NCBI GenBank assembly: GCA_030760725.1
Contig: JASWHV010000019.1
Span: forward strand, 35,715,944 to 35,779,943
Source: Neostapfia colusana
Lineage: Eukaryota; Streptophyta; Magnoliopsida; Poales; Poaceae
Reading direction: 5' to 3'
Length of the DNA: 64,000 bases
Of the stretch, positions 1-10,738 are shown piece after piece (the stretch's first letter is position 1; every line of letters begins with the position of its first letter). The notes under the pieces were generated by a model. The model ran no database searches and was not told the origin of the DNA. It was given only the letters and a program-made list of their open reading frames with translations. The position numbers and the translations under genes were made by a program.

Positions 1-1198
1 TCTTCTTGAAGAACTTCTTCTCTTGGGACTTGCCATCTCTCTTCTTATTGCTCTCTTCATATGGCAACGCAAAATGAAGTATCCATATTCACCAAAGTTG
101 TAGCATGCTCTTTTCATCTTGGGCTTGGACCTTTCCTTGGTCTGGTTTTCATAAGGGTTGCTCCCCTTCCTCCTTCTCATCATCCTCTTGAATTTGTTGA
201 TGAAGAGTGCCTCTTCTTCATCGGTGTCGAGACTCTCATCATCACTTGCTTCGAAGTCTTATGATGAGGATGTTGCTTTGAAAGCAACATCTTTCTTCTT
301 GGAGGAGGCGAGCCTTTGGAGGTCATTGTAGAACATGGCTTCCTTCTCCATCATCTCATTGTTGATGATTCTTCCAAGCACTTATTCGTGGGTCATTTGA
401 GCATATCCCAGACTCTCACGAATCAAGGAGCAAAGAGCAATGTTTTGAGGCATGAATGCCCGAATAATCCTCTACACCACCTCATGATCCATCCACCGGG
501 TGCATCCATAAGATCGGATCTTGTTGACGAGGACTTTGAGACGGTTGTACATCTCTTTAGGGGATACCATCCATGATGATGAACCTCCCAAGCCCTCCTT
601 CGATCATCTCAATCTTGGCCTCCCTAATGACTCGGTTGCCTTCATGCGCCATCTTGAGTGTGTCCCATATGTCATTGGCCACCTCCAATCCATCGACTCG
701 GTTGAACTCTTCTCGAGTCTAGGATGAGGTGGTGACCCCAACTGCTTGAGCATTGCGATGAAGTAGGATGGCTTGCTCCGGGGCAATGTCTTCTTCATTC
801 CTTGGAATATGAACACCTGTTAGGACAATTTTCCACAAGCTAGGGTTTAAGGAGATTAGATGCATCTTCATATTATGCTTCCACATAGAGTAGTCATTTC
901 CGTCGAATTGAGGAGGTTTGCCAAGATGAATAGACAAGTAATGATTGTTAGAGGTTAATTGCTCATAGTTGAAAGGATATTTGGAGTAGTCCGGTTGATC
1001 ACTCCTTTCTTGATCCTTCGTCTTCTTCATCTCCTTTTTGCTTGAGTGACCTAGCTTCTCGCGAAGTCATTCCTTGAGCTGGCGAACTTCTTCATCGTCA
1101 CTTGAATGGTCTTGCAGCACATTCGTGTTCTTCTTCTTGTCATCTGAGTTGTCGCCTTGCGACCTTGACGGAATCTCGTATTCATCCACTCCGGCCAT
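1..1198 (-). pseudogene. gag: Ty1/Copia gag (UBN2-type), element E1, broken and cut by window edge
   Basis: This is a gag relic, the capsid-like structural protein of a Copia retrotransposon. The start codon is at 1198-1196, about 40 bases after the primer binding site, and opens an acidic N-terminus (MAGVDEYEIPSRS). An in-frame TGA at 1069-1067 interrupts it. The same frame then resumes with the typical PPQFDGNDYSMWKHNMK motif near 930-880, followed by VDGLEVANDIWDTLKMAHEG near 700-640 in the frame that continues past a stop at 719. Further stops occur towards position 1, where an acidic, Lys/Arg-rich tail is still recognisable. The rest of the element lies left of the window. The first stop could come from CGA by loss of a methylated C. 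The family call is firm; coding capacity is lost. Confidence 0.85.
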
Positions 1199-1236
1199 CT
1201 TCTCTCCGAGTGGTTAGACTATTGATGGAGAGACCT

Positions 1237-1248
1237 GCTCTGATACCA
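1237..1248 (-). other. Primer binding site of element E1
   Basis: On the minus strand this reads TGGTATCAGAGC, complementary to the 3' end of initiator tRNA-Met. It lies two bases inside the 5' LTR end and marks where minus-strand DNA synthesis begins. Confidence 0.88.
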
Positions 1249-1250
1249 AT

Positions 1251-2917
1251 TGATAGTTGCCTAGAGGGGGGTGAATAGGCTAAAATACCTGAAATGACTT
1301 CATTAAACGAGATTAGAACACAGGGGCCAGACTAGTCTGGCTCAGGGGCGGACTTGTCTGGTCAGCCTGCTGGAAAAACCTAAAACTTGATTTTTATGGG
1401 TTTTTTCTTCAGATTTTAGCCTAATAAAATGCGGATAAAATAACTAGCCATCTAATATGACAGGTATGATAGAATATTGAAATGGATTGCAAGATTGTAA
1501 CAAGGAACACTATATGATAAAAATAGACAAAGTGAACCCAAAGCAATTTATTGATCGATGAATTGTAAATGCAGGAAAAGATACCGAGATTTTGCCCAAA
1601 GTTCGATTCCACTCAGGAATCTACGCACCCGTTGAGGAGTCCACAAAGGACCGGGTTTAACAACCCTTTCCTCACCAAGTCGCTACTAAGGCAACCCGGT
1701 TCTTCACTATCTCAAAGGTGAACTTACAAGGTTTTGGGGCTGCTCACAATCTGAAGCTCTCACTTGATCACGTCCACAAAACTACACGAATCTCACAAGC
1801 TATAGATCACAAATACTCACACCAAGTGCACGAGATCACTTCAAGAGCTAAAACATGAAGTTCTTCCTTCTCCTCTCCTCACACACCCAAATCCACTCAA
1901 GAATTGGTTGTAGAGGGTGGGTAGGCAAGAGAGAAGGCTTAGAGGGGCTCTAGGATGGCTGTGGCGGCGCTACGGTTCCAATAGTATCTAAATGAAGTCG
2001 GGGCATCTCCTTTTATAGATGTCCCGACAACCAACCGTTGCCACCAACTAAAGTCCGGACTAGTCCGGTCAGTACCCCGGACTAGTCCGGTCTTCGGGGA
2101 CCACTGACATCACAAATCCACCTACTCCCCAACGTTCAAGTTTCAAACGTCAATAGATTTTTGGACTAGTCCGCCTCACAAAGGACTAGTCCGATCTCAC
2201 ACAGGAACTCTTTTCCGGGTGAGAACAGACATGTCTGGAGGACCCGGACTAGTCCGGCCACTACGGCGGACAAGTCCGGTCCACCATGACTTAGCCATGG
2301 GAGCTCTCATCTCACAACCATACGGACTAGTCCGCCTCAGAACGGACTAGCCCTAACTCACACAGGAACTCTTGGTCCGTGTGAAAACGAACAAGTCTGG
2401 CTAGCCCGGACTAGTCCGGCCACGGAGGCGGACAAGTCCAGTCTACCAGGACTTAGTCCCAAAACGCTCTCACCAAGAGAGAAACGGACTAGTCCGTCCC
2501 AAAACGGACAAGTCCGAACCCGGTCAGGAACTCTTAGTCCGCCCCAAAACGGACTAAGACGTAGGACTTCCGGACTAGTCCGGCCTTTGGCCCGGACAAG
2601 TCCGGCCTACCCGAGTTTACCTCACTAGCACTCTCCATTAAGGATTCGACACTTCTAACGCTTTGAGCTCTCTTCAAAGATCTTAATGCACTTGACACAC
2701 ACACACTCACTCTTACACGGCTAGCCTACTAAAGACTCAAATGAAACCCTAATTTCTACTCTTCGAGTCTTCGACGCTGTTCTTCATCCTTTTACTTTTT
2801 GGGAGTTTAGGTGTCCATCTTGGAAATATCCTGTGCTTATGATCATCTCAGCTCATTAGTCTCTTAATTGTCGTCATCAATCATCCAAAACCCACGGGAT
2901 ACCTAGATGCACTTACA
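1251..2917 (-). mobile_element. 5' LTR of Sirevirus-like Copia element E1
   Basis: A 1,667-bp LTR, TGATAGTTGCC...CTTACA on the plus strand. One edge is set by the adjacent primer site, and the other by the end of similarity to a Copia LTR and the TG/CA rule. The size fits Sirevirus LTRs. It carries no credible ORF; its middle holds a dense cluster of short palindromes (separate entry). The second LTR is outside the window, so no target duplication or age can be read. The base after it (2918) belongs to LTR F, so E1 probably inserted into F. Confidence 0.75.
2049..2600. repeat. Cluster of GGACTAGTCC palindromes in E1 LTR
   Basis: The perfect palindrome GGACTAGTCC occurs about ten times, for example at 2057-2066, 2079-2088, 2163-2172, 2183-2192, 2246-2255, 2324-2333, 2408-2417, 2485-2494 and 2572-2581. 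Near-copies GGACAAGTCC lie between, for example around 2268 and 2508. A degenerate pair sits at 1325-1360. Repeated short palindromes in LTR regulatory regions are a reported Sirevirus trait. The copies are unevenly spaced and embedded in longer, partly repeated units such as 'cacaggaactctt'. Confidence 0.85.
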
Positions 2918-4127
2918 TCCCCTCGTGTGCCATGCAGTTCCCAGGGCAGTCCTCGACTCCCATCCCCCGCGCCCAATGGTCCATAACAAGCTAGCAACAC
3001 ACCTAATTAGTCAGCTAAGCCGCACAGATATTTGGCCTTGTGGTGGCACTGTTTTCTTGGCATGTGCTCGCATGAACCGGTCCTTAGATCTACGGCAAGC
3101 AAACCACCATATCATTCAGCAACATCCACGAACCAAGCTCACCTAAATCACCCCGATTCCATGCTTATTAACATCATCAAGTTCTCATCATCTTTAATCT
3201 CATGAGTGCAGTAGCTAAAAAAGTTTTATTTCAGCTTCCCGTATCCTGTAAGTTGAGCGAAGCAAAAGGAAAATCGACCATACCCGAGTCATCAACTTTT
3301 CCGATGACAATAATGGCTAATAAAGCTAGTAAACTCCTATAAAAGAGTGTCCCATCAAGTTGACACAAGCATACAATTTTTCGCTAGCATAACAGTTTCA
3401 AAAACAAGGGATCAATATGATCAAGGGGCACTTGCCATGCTCCCTCGGTTCGTGTTGCTCAAGCGTCTCGAAGTCTTGGTGCTGTATTTCCTCGTAGACG
3501 GCCTCTTGAGTGTGTCCTTCTACCCACGAACACACACATACAAAGATTACAGCAATAAATTATCATGCACAAACTTTACTCAAGATGCAATGGTGTGGAT
3601 GAATGTCCTATGGTGCAGTTTATAAAAATCAGTTTGCACGTGTTCCTCGCAAGTTTTTGTAGGCTTCCATGGGGTTTTATGATGAACAAGGCTGCTGAGA
3701 TCAAGTTTGGACATGGTTATGATCTTGACAGAATTTGTAGATCAATTCCACTGTCAGAAATTGACCAAAAACATGGTCTGTCTACATGCAGAAATTTCTG
3801 TTCGCAGGGGGTAGGGAAAATGGGTGCGCAGAAACAACGGCGATGTGGTAAGAGGGGTAACTAAAACCTACCTCACTTCTTACTACTCTCTTACTTGCGG
3901 CAGGGCCTTCTCCTTGCAATGGCAGCAGTTGGAGATTTTCATGGAGAATTATGCAGCTACAGCTAGGGCAGAACGTCTGGTGCTTCTTCTTCGGCGACGG
4001 CGAGGCGTGGCAGAGCTTCGACGGCGGCCAAACTCCTGCAGGGAGCGGCGACCTGAGCTTGGCAGCAGGGGAGAGCTGCGGCCAGGGGTTTTTGGGGGCT
4101 GGGGTTGCGGCTGGGGGGGGAGGGTTT

Positions 4128-4135
4128 TATTTATA
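4128..4135 (-). promoter_or_regulatory. TATA box of LTR F
   Basis: The minus strand reads TATAAATA, followed about 30 bases later by a C-rich, then GC-rich, transcribed region. This is typical of a plant LTR core promoter. Confidence 0.6.
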
Positions 4136-4446
4136 AGATGGGAAAATATCTAGGGAGGCTAGGATTTTAGCAACTCAATTATCCAACGGCTGAGATTTAA
4201 TTTTAAAAGAGGTGGGAGCTAGGGGCTGTGATTTATTATTTATTTTACACCAATGGTTGAGATTATTTGGGAAAATAAAAACCCACAAAAAAACAAAAGG
4301 GGGGCGGCTAGGGTTTCCCCACCTAATAGACTACGGCCAAAGGGGGGGCACTACGGTTTCCCCCCCAAGGGGTGCGGCCAAATTGGGGTAAAATCCCCCC
4401 CCCCCCAAAGTGGGGAAAATTTCTCAAGGGTAATTTTGGGGAATTT

Positions 4447-4519
4447 GGGGGAAAATTAGGTAAAATTCAGGAAATTAGGGGAGAGGGGAATTTGGGGAAT
4501 TTTGGGGAAAAATTAGGGG
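4447..4519 (+). other. Putative G-quadruplex tract in U3 of LTR F
   Basis: The plus strand has runs of at least four G at 4447-4451, 4478-4481, 4485-4488, 4494-4497, 4504-4507 and 4516-4519. The last five have loops of 3, 5, 6 and 8 bases. This lies on the strand opposite to the LTR transcript and upstream of its TATA box. Longer G and C runs occur at 4299-4410. Confidence 0.7.
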
Positions 4520-4716
4520 CAGATAGATTTGGCTATTTTATTTTTTATTTTTTATATTTTCTTTTGTATTTATTTTCATCATTTTCTATTTTTATTTCCT
4601 TTTATTATTCTATTGCTTCTATATTCCACTCGGTATATTCTTTTTCTTTTTAAATGCTTTTGTACACGAAAAATGTATGCAATACATGGTAGTAAAATTG
4701 AGGGTGTTACATAGGG

Positions 4717-4880
4717 TGCCATATTCACTAAGTTTAGTGGGGAGGACTCTAAAACTACTAAAGAACACGTAGGCCAATTCTTGATCCATTGCAACAACGT
4801 GGGAATCACGGATGTTCACTGTATCAGATTGTTCTCCTTGTCCCTAACTGGGTCGGCCTTGTTCGTGGAATAGAGGGTTC
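4717..4880 (+). pseudogene. gag: Ty3/Gypsy gag fragment (relic H)
   Basis: The plus-strand frame reads FTKFSGEDSKTTKEHVGQF, then LFSLSLTGSA, ending in a stop at the tag near 4880. This matches the retrotransposon-gag domain of plant Gypsy elements (normally ...KFSGED..T..EHV.QF...RLFPLSLTG.AF.W). Only about 55 codons survive: LTR F cuts it on the left at 4711 and the T element LTR on the right at 4888. It is the deepest layer visible on this side. Orientation is opposite to T. I cannot assign the lineage; it looks like a Tat/Athila-type gag. Confidence 0.7.
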
Positions 4881-4887
4881 AATAGCG

Positions 4888-5608
4888 TGTAGTCGCCAGC
4901 ATATGGTCTAAGCCACCTACAGTACGAGAAATCTTGGCATTAGCTCGCCGAAATCGAGATAAGATGAGATTTTTGTTGATCAAGAACGTGATATGTCTCA
5001 CTTACATGGAGAGGACCAGATGCTTCCCTCAGCAAAGCAACAAAGAGAGCTACAATCTACGCTATGATCTACGGAAAAGAAAGAGGAACAAAAAGATGAA
5101 CGCAAAGTTGTATTGTATTGATCTGAGCTTGGCTATATGTTTTGGAAGATGGCTGCCTTTATATAGAACCTGATTACATCCGCAAAGATTTGATTCTCTA
5201 AGTTCAGACGAAATCTATCTAATCTATAGGACTCATTCCTATTTAAATCAACGGACTAATGTCGTGCTAGACCTTCTAGAACACTTGACACGATAACTTT
5301 TAATTTGTAAAAAGTTTTGAACTCTACCGAGATCACCTATGTCTCTTTGGCCTTTTATCTTGCATTTTAGCTGGTTTATCTCGCAGCCACAAGATAATTG
5401 GGTCTTCGCAGGTCGAGTTCCCATTGGGACACGCTTGTATCTTGAGTTTTCGAGGTAAAGCAGGCTCCCCGCACGTATTTTCCTCAGTTTTTGACAGTTT
5501 CCTTGCCAAAGCCTTCTGCAACTTGAATTCTTGAGATAAAAGGCCCTTTCTACCTCGTTTTTTTGGCTCTTGCAACCTGCAAAACTCAACCATTTTCCAC
5601 CTCCAACA
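4888..5608 (-). mobile_element. 3' LTR of Tat-like Gypsy element T
   Basis: A 721-bp LTR; on the minus strand TGTTGGAGGTGG...GCGACTACA. The upstream edge is set by a polypurine tract (TCAGGGGGCATG on the minus strand, 5609-5620). The other edge is set by a CA end next to the gag relic. A TATA box (TATATAAA, minus, 5165-5158) is followed by a short transcribed region. The ORFs of 120-130 codons across 5248-5698 are LTR sequence, not genes. The 5' half of T lies beyond the right edge of the window. Confidence 0.7.
5158..5165 (-). promoter_or_regulatory. TATA box of T LTR
   Basis: The minus strand reads TATATAAA with GGC-rich sequence after it. It sits about 450 bases into the LTR, a usual position for the U3/R border. 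Confidence 0.6.
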
Positions 5609-5682
5609 CATGCCCCCTGATTTTCGACAAACATGGTGTGCCATAAAACACCTCCAGAGCCAAGATTTATTAGATAAATCTG

Positions 5683-6330
5683 CTATTTTACCTCGCAAAG
5701 CTTAGATAACTCAGCCTTCCTGCCATATACTTGGATAAAATTGTTTCAAATATCTTCCATTGATTGATTTTCCCGAGTTTCTCCTTGCAAGTTCTCTACA
5801 AAGTATGCATTTCCCGGCACAATTCCTACAATCTTGAAAGGCCCGTCCCAGCTTGGTGACCACTTTCCAAATTTCCTGTCTTGAGTTCCTAGAGGCAAAA
5901 TCGTTCTCCAAACTAAGTCTCAAACTTGGAATGATTTTTCTCGAACTCTTCTGTTGTAATACTTGGCCACCTTGAGCTTTTCTTTCTCTACCTCCTTCAG
6001 AGATTGCATTCGGCTCTCTGCAATTCTATCTAAGTTAGCCATCATCAAGTCTTTATAATCCACAGACGAAAGATTATCTTGCTGATCCACTTGACAAGTT
6101 TTCATGCGTAGTTCAACAGGTAACATGGTTTCTTGTCATTATACAATGTCAAATGTAGTAACATTGGTAGCACCGTGCCTTGATACTCAATGAGCCCATA
6201 AAGCTTCACTCAGAGTCTCATGCCAAGCTATAGGATTTTCCTTAATCATCTTCTTTATGAGCTTGATAAGTATTTTATTACTAGCCTCAGCTTGTCTGTT
6301 AGTTTGAGCATAATAGGGAGACTCAATGAA
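5683..6330 (-). pseudogene. pol: Integrase C-terminal part of Tat-like Gypsy element T, broken
   Basis: The end of a Ty3/Gypsy pol polyprotein; integrase inserts element DNA into the nucleus. From right to left, motifs are SPYYAQTNRQAEASNK (holding the catalytic Glu; 6325-6270), LPVELRMKT near 6120, and EKEKLKVAKYYNRRVREKSF near 5990-5930. After a stop comes a frame with FGKWSPSWDGPFKIVGIVPG (GPF module, 5880-5820), ending at the TAG 5685-5683. AEASNK with LPVE and YN.RVR is typical of the Tat/Athila side of Gypsy. Several in-frame stops and shifts are present. The N-terminal part is cut off at 6331, where G0 inserted. Confidence 0.82.
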
Positions 6331-6805
6331 TGTGGGGACCACCACCCCAATATTCCAGGAGTCGCATTGGGTGGTGTCGTGCGGTGCGACACCTAACAGC
6401 ACATACCCGAAAAGAGCACATAAACAACAACATATGTCTTAAATACATATTATTGTTACATTTTACAAATAATGTATAGGCGTATATTGCAGCGGAAAGA
6501 TAAGAATACACTCACGAACTATAGCCTACGCTAAGCAAAATGAAGCCATCCTGCCCACGAATGCTTCACAGTAGCACACACCCAAACCACGGCGGCGTGC
6601 AGGGTCCAAGTGAGACTCACACCCCTCATTGGTTGCTTCCCCGCTATGATCACCCTTCCTCCCTAACATTGCATTATGCAATGTCTCCTGCAAAACAATG
6701 GATCAATAAACCGTGAGCTTATGCTCAGCAAGACTCAACCAACAACATTTTATCATGACAACTAGCCTGTTCTTTCTACGTCATGGTACAGTAAACAAGT
6801 GATAC
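6331..6805 (-). mobile_element. 3' LTR of chromovirus G0, first segment
   Basis: The minus-strand LTR end of an old chromovirus. The terminal TGTGGGGACC (plus strand) starts directly after T integrase sequence, with atgaa at 6326-6330 as the probable target duplication; its partner is beyond the window. It aligns, in reverse, with the last ~700 bp of the A LTR. A landmark is the block 6690-6760, equivalent to the LTR block around the TTTTGCAG acceptor-like site. It is interrupted at 6806 by element A and resumes at 21989. Confidence 0.75.
6801..6805 (+). repeat. Left target duplication of element A
   Basis: GATAC against GGTAC at 21984-21988. Alignment to the intact LTR sequence predicts GGTAC here, so the left copy has one later mutation. 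Confidence 0.8.
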
Positions 6806-7562
6806 TGTAAGGGTCTCAGTTTTTGACACCCATTTGCAGTGTTCATCACCACACCACACACCTCATTTGAGCAAGAATGATGAACACAAATGAAGAGCAA
6901 GTAACAATTATCAACATGCTCATTAGAGAACAAACTCACACATTGTAAAAGTGGTATTTCCCACATGTGATATAGATGGGCTGGACATATGAAAACTCCT
7001 ACACTTTGCTAAGGATGTCCATGCCAAGTTCCACCCAAATTCAAAACCTTTTTGAGGTCATTTTGGGTATAGATAGGAGGAGGGCAGTTTGAAACCAGAT
7101 TCAAATTCAAACTGTTTTCACCCACTGAATTTAAAAGTGGAAGGCATATTCTCACTCAGCACATTTTTGTGAGCTCCCACACCAATTTTCACTCCATTTG
7201 GAGTTGATCTTGACATGAGCTAAGGGGGAGAAATTCAAACTTTATTTGAATTTCAAACTGAACTTGTGCTGAAATGCATTCAAACCAAACCTCATTTGAA
7301 CTTTGATCAATTCAAATGGCTCATGGGTGAATAATTTGAATTGCCAAGGGTAGTATAGGGTTCACTGTTTACCACAGCTGTTAGGAGTAAATTTCAGAGG
7401 TTAAAAGGAGGGGTGGGACCCACATGTCAGCCTCTGCCTCAATACAAACCGACTGAAACACAGTTCAGCCGGTTCCCGGCTGCTGTGTGCGCGCGCCACC
7501 GAAGGGGGGCAGCCGGCGCCAGCTCCTGCTGCGCGCCCCAAGCCGGAGACCAGCCGCCGGGC

Positions 7563-7569
7563 TATTTAT
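7563..7569 (+). promoter_or_regulatory. TATA-like box of A LTR
   Basis: TATTTAT in GGGCTATTTATTCCC, followed by a C-rich stretch and a likely transcription start about 25-35 bases on. An equal copy lies at 18822-18828. Confidence 0.5.
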
Positions 7570-9232
7570 TCCCTCCCCGGCGTGCTCCGATCACTCATTC
7601 CCCGAGCTGTCGGCATACTCGGCCGTTTTTCCACTGCCATCACCGCCGCTCGAGCTCCCGCTTGATCAAGCCGATCGCTCGCGAGCACAGCCTCCTCCAC
7701 AGCAAAACGGCACCAAGGGATCGAGAGCAACCTCCCACACTCCGTGTTGGCCAGTGAGCAAGCTTCCTCGAGCTGTACGAGCCATTTCTCCGGCGAGCCG
7801 AACATCGCCGCCGATCGGGCTCCCGTGGACAGCACGGCACAGCCGTTGTCACGTCCTCTTCTCTACACAAGAAAGGTGCGTGATTGTATGTAGATGGAGT
7901 AGCCGAAAGCCGTTTGGCGATTGATCAACCCTCGGCCGAGAATTTCCAAATTTACTCTTGATCAGTTCATAAGAACCGAGCTCACCTTCGGGTGAAATTC
8001 GTGCTCTATGCACGAAGGTTGGACAAGCTCGTTACCTGGTAGCTTCTATGCACGCTAGCGCCCACGCTCGGACTGGAATTGGAGAAAACCATCGAGAATC
8101 GGCCATTATATGGCTGTTTTCCCCGCCGCCATGGCTGAACACCTCGGCTCACCGTCGAGAGCCTAGTTGCCGGTATTTCTAGCTTCCACCCAGCCCTAGT
8201 TCGTGTTTCCCATGCCCTACTGATGCTCTCCGACCGATTTCCGGTCGATTTGGTGCACGGGAGAGCGGGACCGACCTCACCGGAACCCTAGCAGGTGCTG
8301 TCACCGGTGCGCACGGGTTTCCGGTCATCGCCGGCGGCCGGCGACCCTACCATCGAGTCCAGGGGGTCGGAAAAGGGGCAGGCGGCAAGTTTCGGGCCGG
8401 GGGGGTGGCCGGGAACTCAGTTCCGGCGAGGGTCGCCGGAGAACGCCGCCGCCGCGCAGTTGGCGCGAGGAGGGAGACGACGCACTGTGTGCGGGGCCCA
8501 CAAGCCAGAGTTTAAACTTTTCCCCGAATTTCAGTTTTAGTTCAAACTTCAAATCCTTATAACTTTGGCTAGAAAGCTCCAAATTGAGTGAACCAAATTT
8601 TGCTGGATTCAGCTCTCTGAGTACTTTCCAAAAAATCAAGTTTCACTTCATGAAATTCTTTAATTCTCCAGGATTAATTCCTTAAAGTTTAAACTGTTAG
8701 GAATTTTAACTGGAGAATCCTTTGGAGGAAAATCCTGAAATTTTGCTGAGATGTTCACCAAAATATCCTTGAACTACCATAAAAATTTCAGGTCCATTTG
8801 AGCTCATTTAGTCCACCTAATGGTGTGATTAGCAAAACTGTTCCAGAGAAAATAGGAAATGTTCAGAAACATTTTCAGAATTTTCTCTGAAATTGTTTAG
8901 CTCATATCTTTAGTTAGAGACTTCCAAATTAAGTGAGACCAACTCCATTAGAACCCTCTGAAAATCTAGTTTTCAGAAAGTCATAGTTTGTCTCATGAAA
9001 ATTCCTAGAACACCCTAAGGGTTCCAATTAAGGTCAAGGACATAATTATTTGTGGAGGGCTCAAATGAGCTTTGCTGCAACTAAAACTTGACCAAGTCCT
9101 TGTTTAGGTTGTAACCAAGCCACAGTAAAAGTTTCACAGTCATTAGGTCTGTCTAGCAAAGGTTATAGACTTCACAACTTCAAAGCTAATACAAATGCAT
9201 TTAAATTGATACATATTGCTCTCATCATGTAG

Positions 9233-10492
9233 TCGCTAAGGTCGAGGAGGAACCCGAAGTCCTAGACTTCGTTACTCCGGAGGAACAGCTAGCCTACGAC
9301 CAAGAGCAGCAAGGCAAGCCCCGGTTTGCATTAACCTTTTTATAAATTTTTATTGTTTTGAGCACATACTTGTTTCCTTTATTCTGTGCATTAGAGTCTT
9401 GTTTGGAAGCCCCATTGCATAGCCAAGAGAACCATGGGTTGGGTTTAGGATTGCAAACCCCGTTAGCCACTGCATTGCTAGGATAGAGTAGGATTCGGTA
9501 CAAGTCGAGTAGTTGAAACTACTCGCGAGAATAGGCTAGAGGCACATTGCTCGGGTAGAGATAGCACATGATACACATGGCAAGAAAATGAGACCGAGCG
9601 GAGAGTAAGGGCAGCAGGACTTTGGGGCCTGTGTGCTGTAGCTCCGCTTGTGTCGATTGAGGACCGAGCCGTGTGCGGGCCTGTTGAACAAGCTAGAACA
9701 GTACCGAAGACCTACCGGCTATATGGGAACCGGGAAACTGATGTAACTCGGGTAGCTGGGTATTGAGGCATTGCCCGTCGTTCAGAGGGTAGGTTGAGAG
9801 CTCGAGGTGTAAATCAGCTGGCGGCACAGAGATGCGCGTGCAGGGACCTCTTGCTCGGGACGATGGGACCGGTTCAATATTTGGCTGACGGGTGAAAGGT
9901 AGTCGCGTACGGCGTCCGTGATGGTTGTTGTAGGCAACATCGAGTACGGGCGTACGTGACGGGTTGTTCGGGTAACCCTGCAGGTGTAAATCGATTATTA
10001 TCGCCGTCCCTCGCGGTCAGTGAGTACCACTTGTTCACTGTACCGTGACGTAGAAAGAACAGGCTAGTTACATGTTAAAATGTTGCTGATTGAAAGCTGG
10101 ACATTGATTGTTAATGATATGCTGTAGCTTTGTGCTAACTAAAGTTCTTTTCTACTTTGGGCAAAGTACATGAGAGAAATGCGTTTCTTGTTTGATTGCG
10201 GCTCTCTCATGTGCCTTAGCGTAAGGTTCTCCACAACCTGCTGCTAAAACTTGAAAGTAAGGTTCTACTAATTAGGCGAGTCCTTGCAAATGATTTTTGC
10301 CTCATGCAACCCATTACCCTCATGTAGAAGTTCCATGTTTAGGTGAGACGGGTCAGACTTGCTGAGCCTTCGTGCTCACTGCTTGTGTTTGAAGCTTTTG
10401 CAGGGTTCTATGAGGAAGGGACTCCCGAAGAGAAGACGGAACCCCAGGAGGGGAACCCCGTCGAGTGGGAGTCGTGCACGCCGCGGAGTTAG
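9233..10492 (+). other. Candidate two-part acidic reading frame inside A LTR
   Basis: Block 1 (9233-9313) follows a splice-acceptor-like CATGTAG and reads VEEEPEVLDFVTPEEQLAYD without stops. It ends at AAG/GCAAGC, a good match to the rare GC-type splice donor. Block 2 (10404-10492) follows GAAGCTTTTGCAG and reads YEEGTPEEKTEPQEG on to a TAG. The phases fit, so splicing would keep the frame open. The 3' LTR holds the same blocks at 20492-20572 and 21664-21752 or so. No start codon is visible in the preceding transcribed region, so translation is unproven. The old element G0 keeps block 1 in frame at 61169-61092 (minus). Confidence 0.4.
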
Positions 10493-10613
10493 TGTGCGTG
10501 TGTGCTAGCAAGGACACGTTCGAGGGCTGAACGTGCACTTGATGCTTAGTCTACGCCCGTGAGTGTAGACTGAACTTATTTTGATGTAAACATGTTCATA
10601 AACCTGATTATGT

Positions 10614-10619
10614 AATAAA
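10614..10619 (+). terminator. Poly(A) signal of A LTR
   Basis: AATAAA in TGTAATAAAACTTCCGC, about 105 bases before the LTR end, a usual place for the R/U5 border signal in plant LTRs. Confidence 0.55.
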
Positions 10620-10726
10620 ACTTCCGCTTCCGCTTTGCACCTTTGACGTGTGTTATACGGTGCTGTGCAACGCAGCACCCCTCAGCGTGATCCTGGCTCG
10701 ACAGGACCAGTGGGGTCGTGTCAGCG

Positions 10727-10738
10727 TGGTATCAGAGC
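10727..10738 (+). other. Primer binding site of element A
   Basis: TGGTATCAGAGC, complementary to the 3' end of initiator tRNA-Met, three bases after the LTR end. Confidence 0.92.

Larger units (their letters stand above)
2918..4711 (-). mobile_element. LTR F (partial): 5' or solo LTR of a large Gypsy element
   Basis: On the minus strand it starts TGTAACACCCTCAATTTTAC at 4711. There is no polypurine tract at 4712-4720, so this is a 5' or solo LTR rather than a 3' LTR. It has a U3 with long G/C homopolymers (4250-4520), a TATA box at 4135-4128, then a GC-rich transcribed region (4100-3820). The U5-like part (3800-2918) includes a short acidic stretch near 3480-3540. ORFs of 60-110 codons here overlap the low-complexity DNA and look like chance. 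It is cut at 2917 by E1. The flanking bases at 4712-4716 are tagggg-like, but the matching duplication cannot be seen. Confidence 0.65.
6806..10723 (+). mobile_element. 5' LTR of element A
   Basis: A 3,918-bp LTR, TGTAAGGGTCTCAG...GTCGTGTCA, with a near-identical copy at 18065-21983. It has an AT-rich U3, a TATA-like TATTTAT at 7563-7569, a GC-rich transcribed region (7590-8510), a long AT-rich stretch, a short acidic coding-like block (9233-9313), a second block (10404-10492) and a poly(A) signal at 10614-10619. ORFs of 114 and 145 codons at 7413-7924 are in the GC-rich part, overlap each other in different frames and match no known family, so I do not call them genes. Confidence 0.93.

Noticed and set aside
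2049..2600. Possible CRISPR-like array
   Set aside because: Repeats are 10-bp palindromes with irregular spacing and no unique equal-length spacers; this is a plant LTR.
2907..4153. Possible small host gene between E1 and the G-rich tract
   Set aside because: The sequence behaves as U5/R of an LTR in reverse (TATA box, GC-rich region, TG end at 4711); the ORFs are short and overlap.
4253..4714. Small ORFs around the G/C homopolymers
   Set aside because: They translate simple-sequence DNA and LTR U3; no domain.
7413..7924. ORFs of 114 and 145 codons in the A 5' LTR (and copies at 18672-19183)
   Set aside because: They lie in the GC-rich transcribed part, overlap each other and antisense ORFs, show low-complexity Pro/Ser/Arg composition and match no family.
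10727..10738. tRNA-like match at primer sites
   Set aside because: Only 12 bases complementary to the tRNA 3' end; no tRNA cloverleaf nearby.
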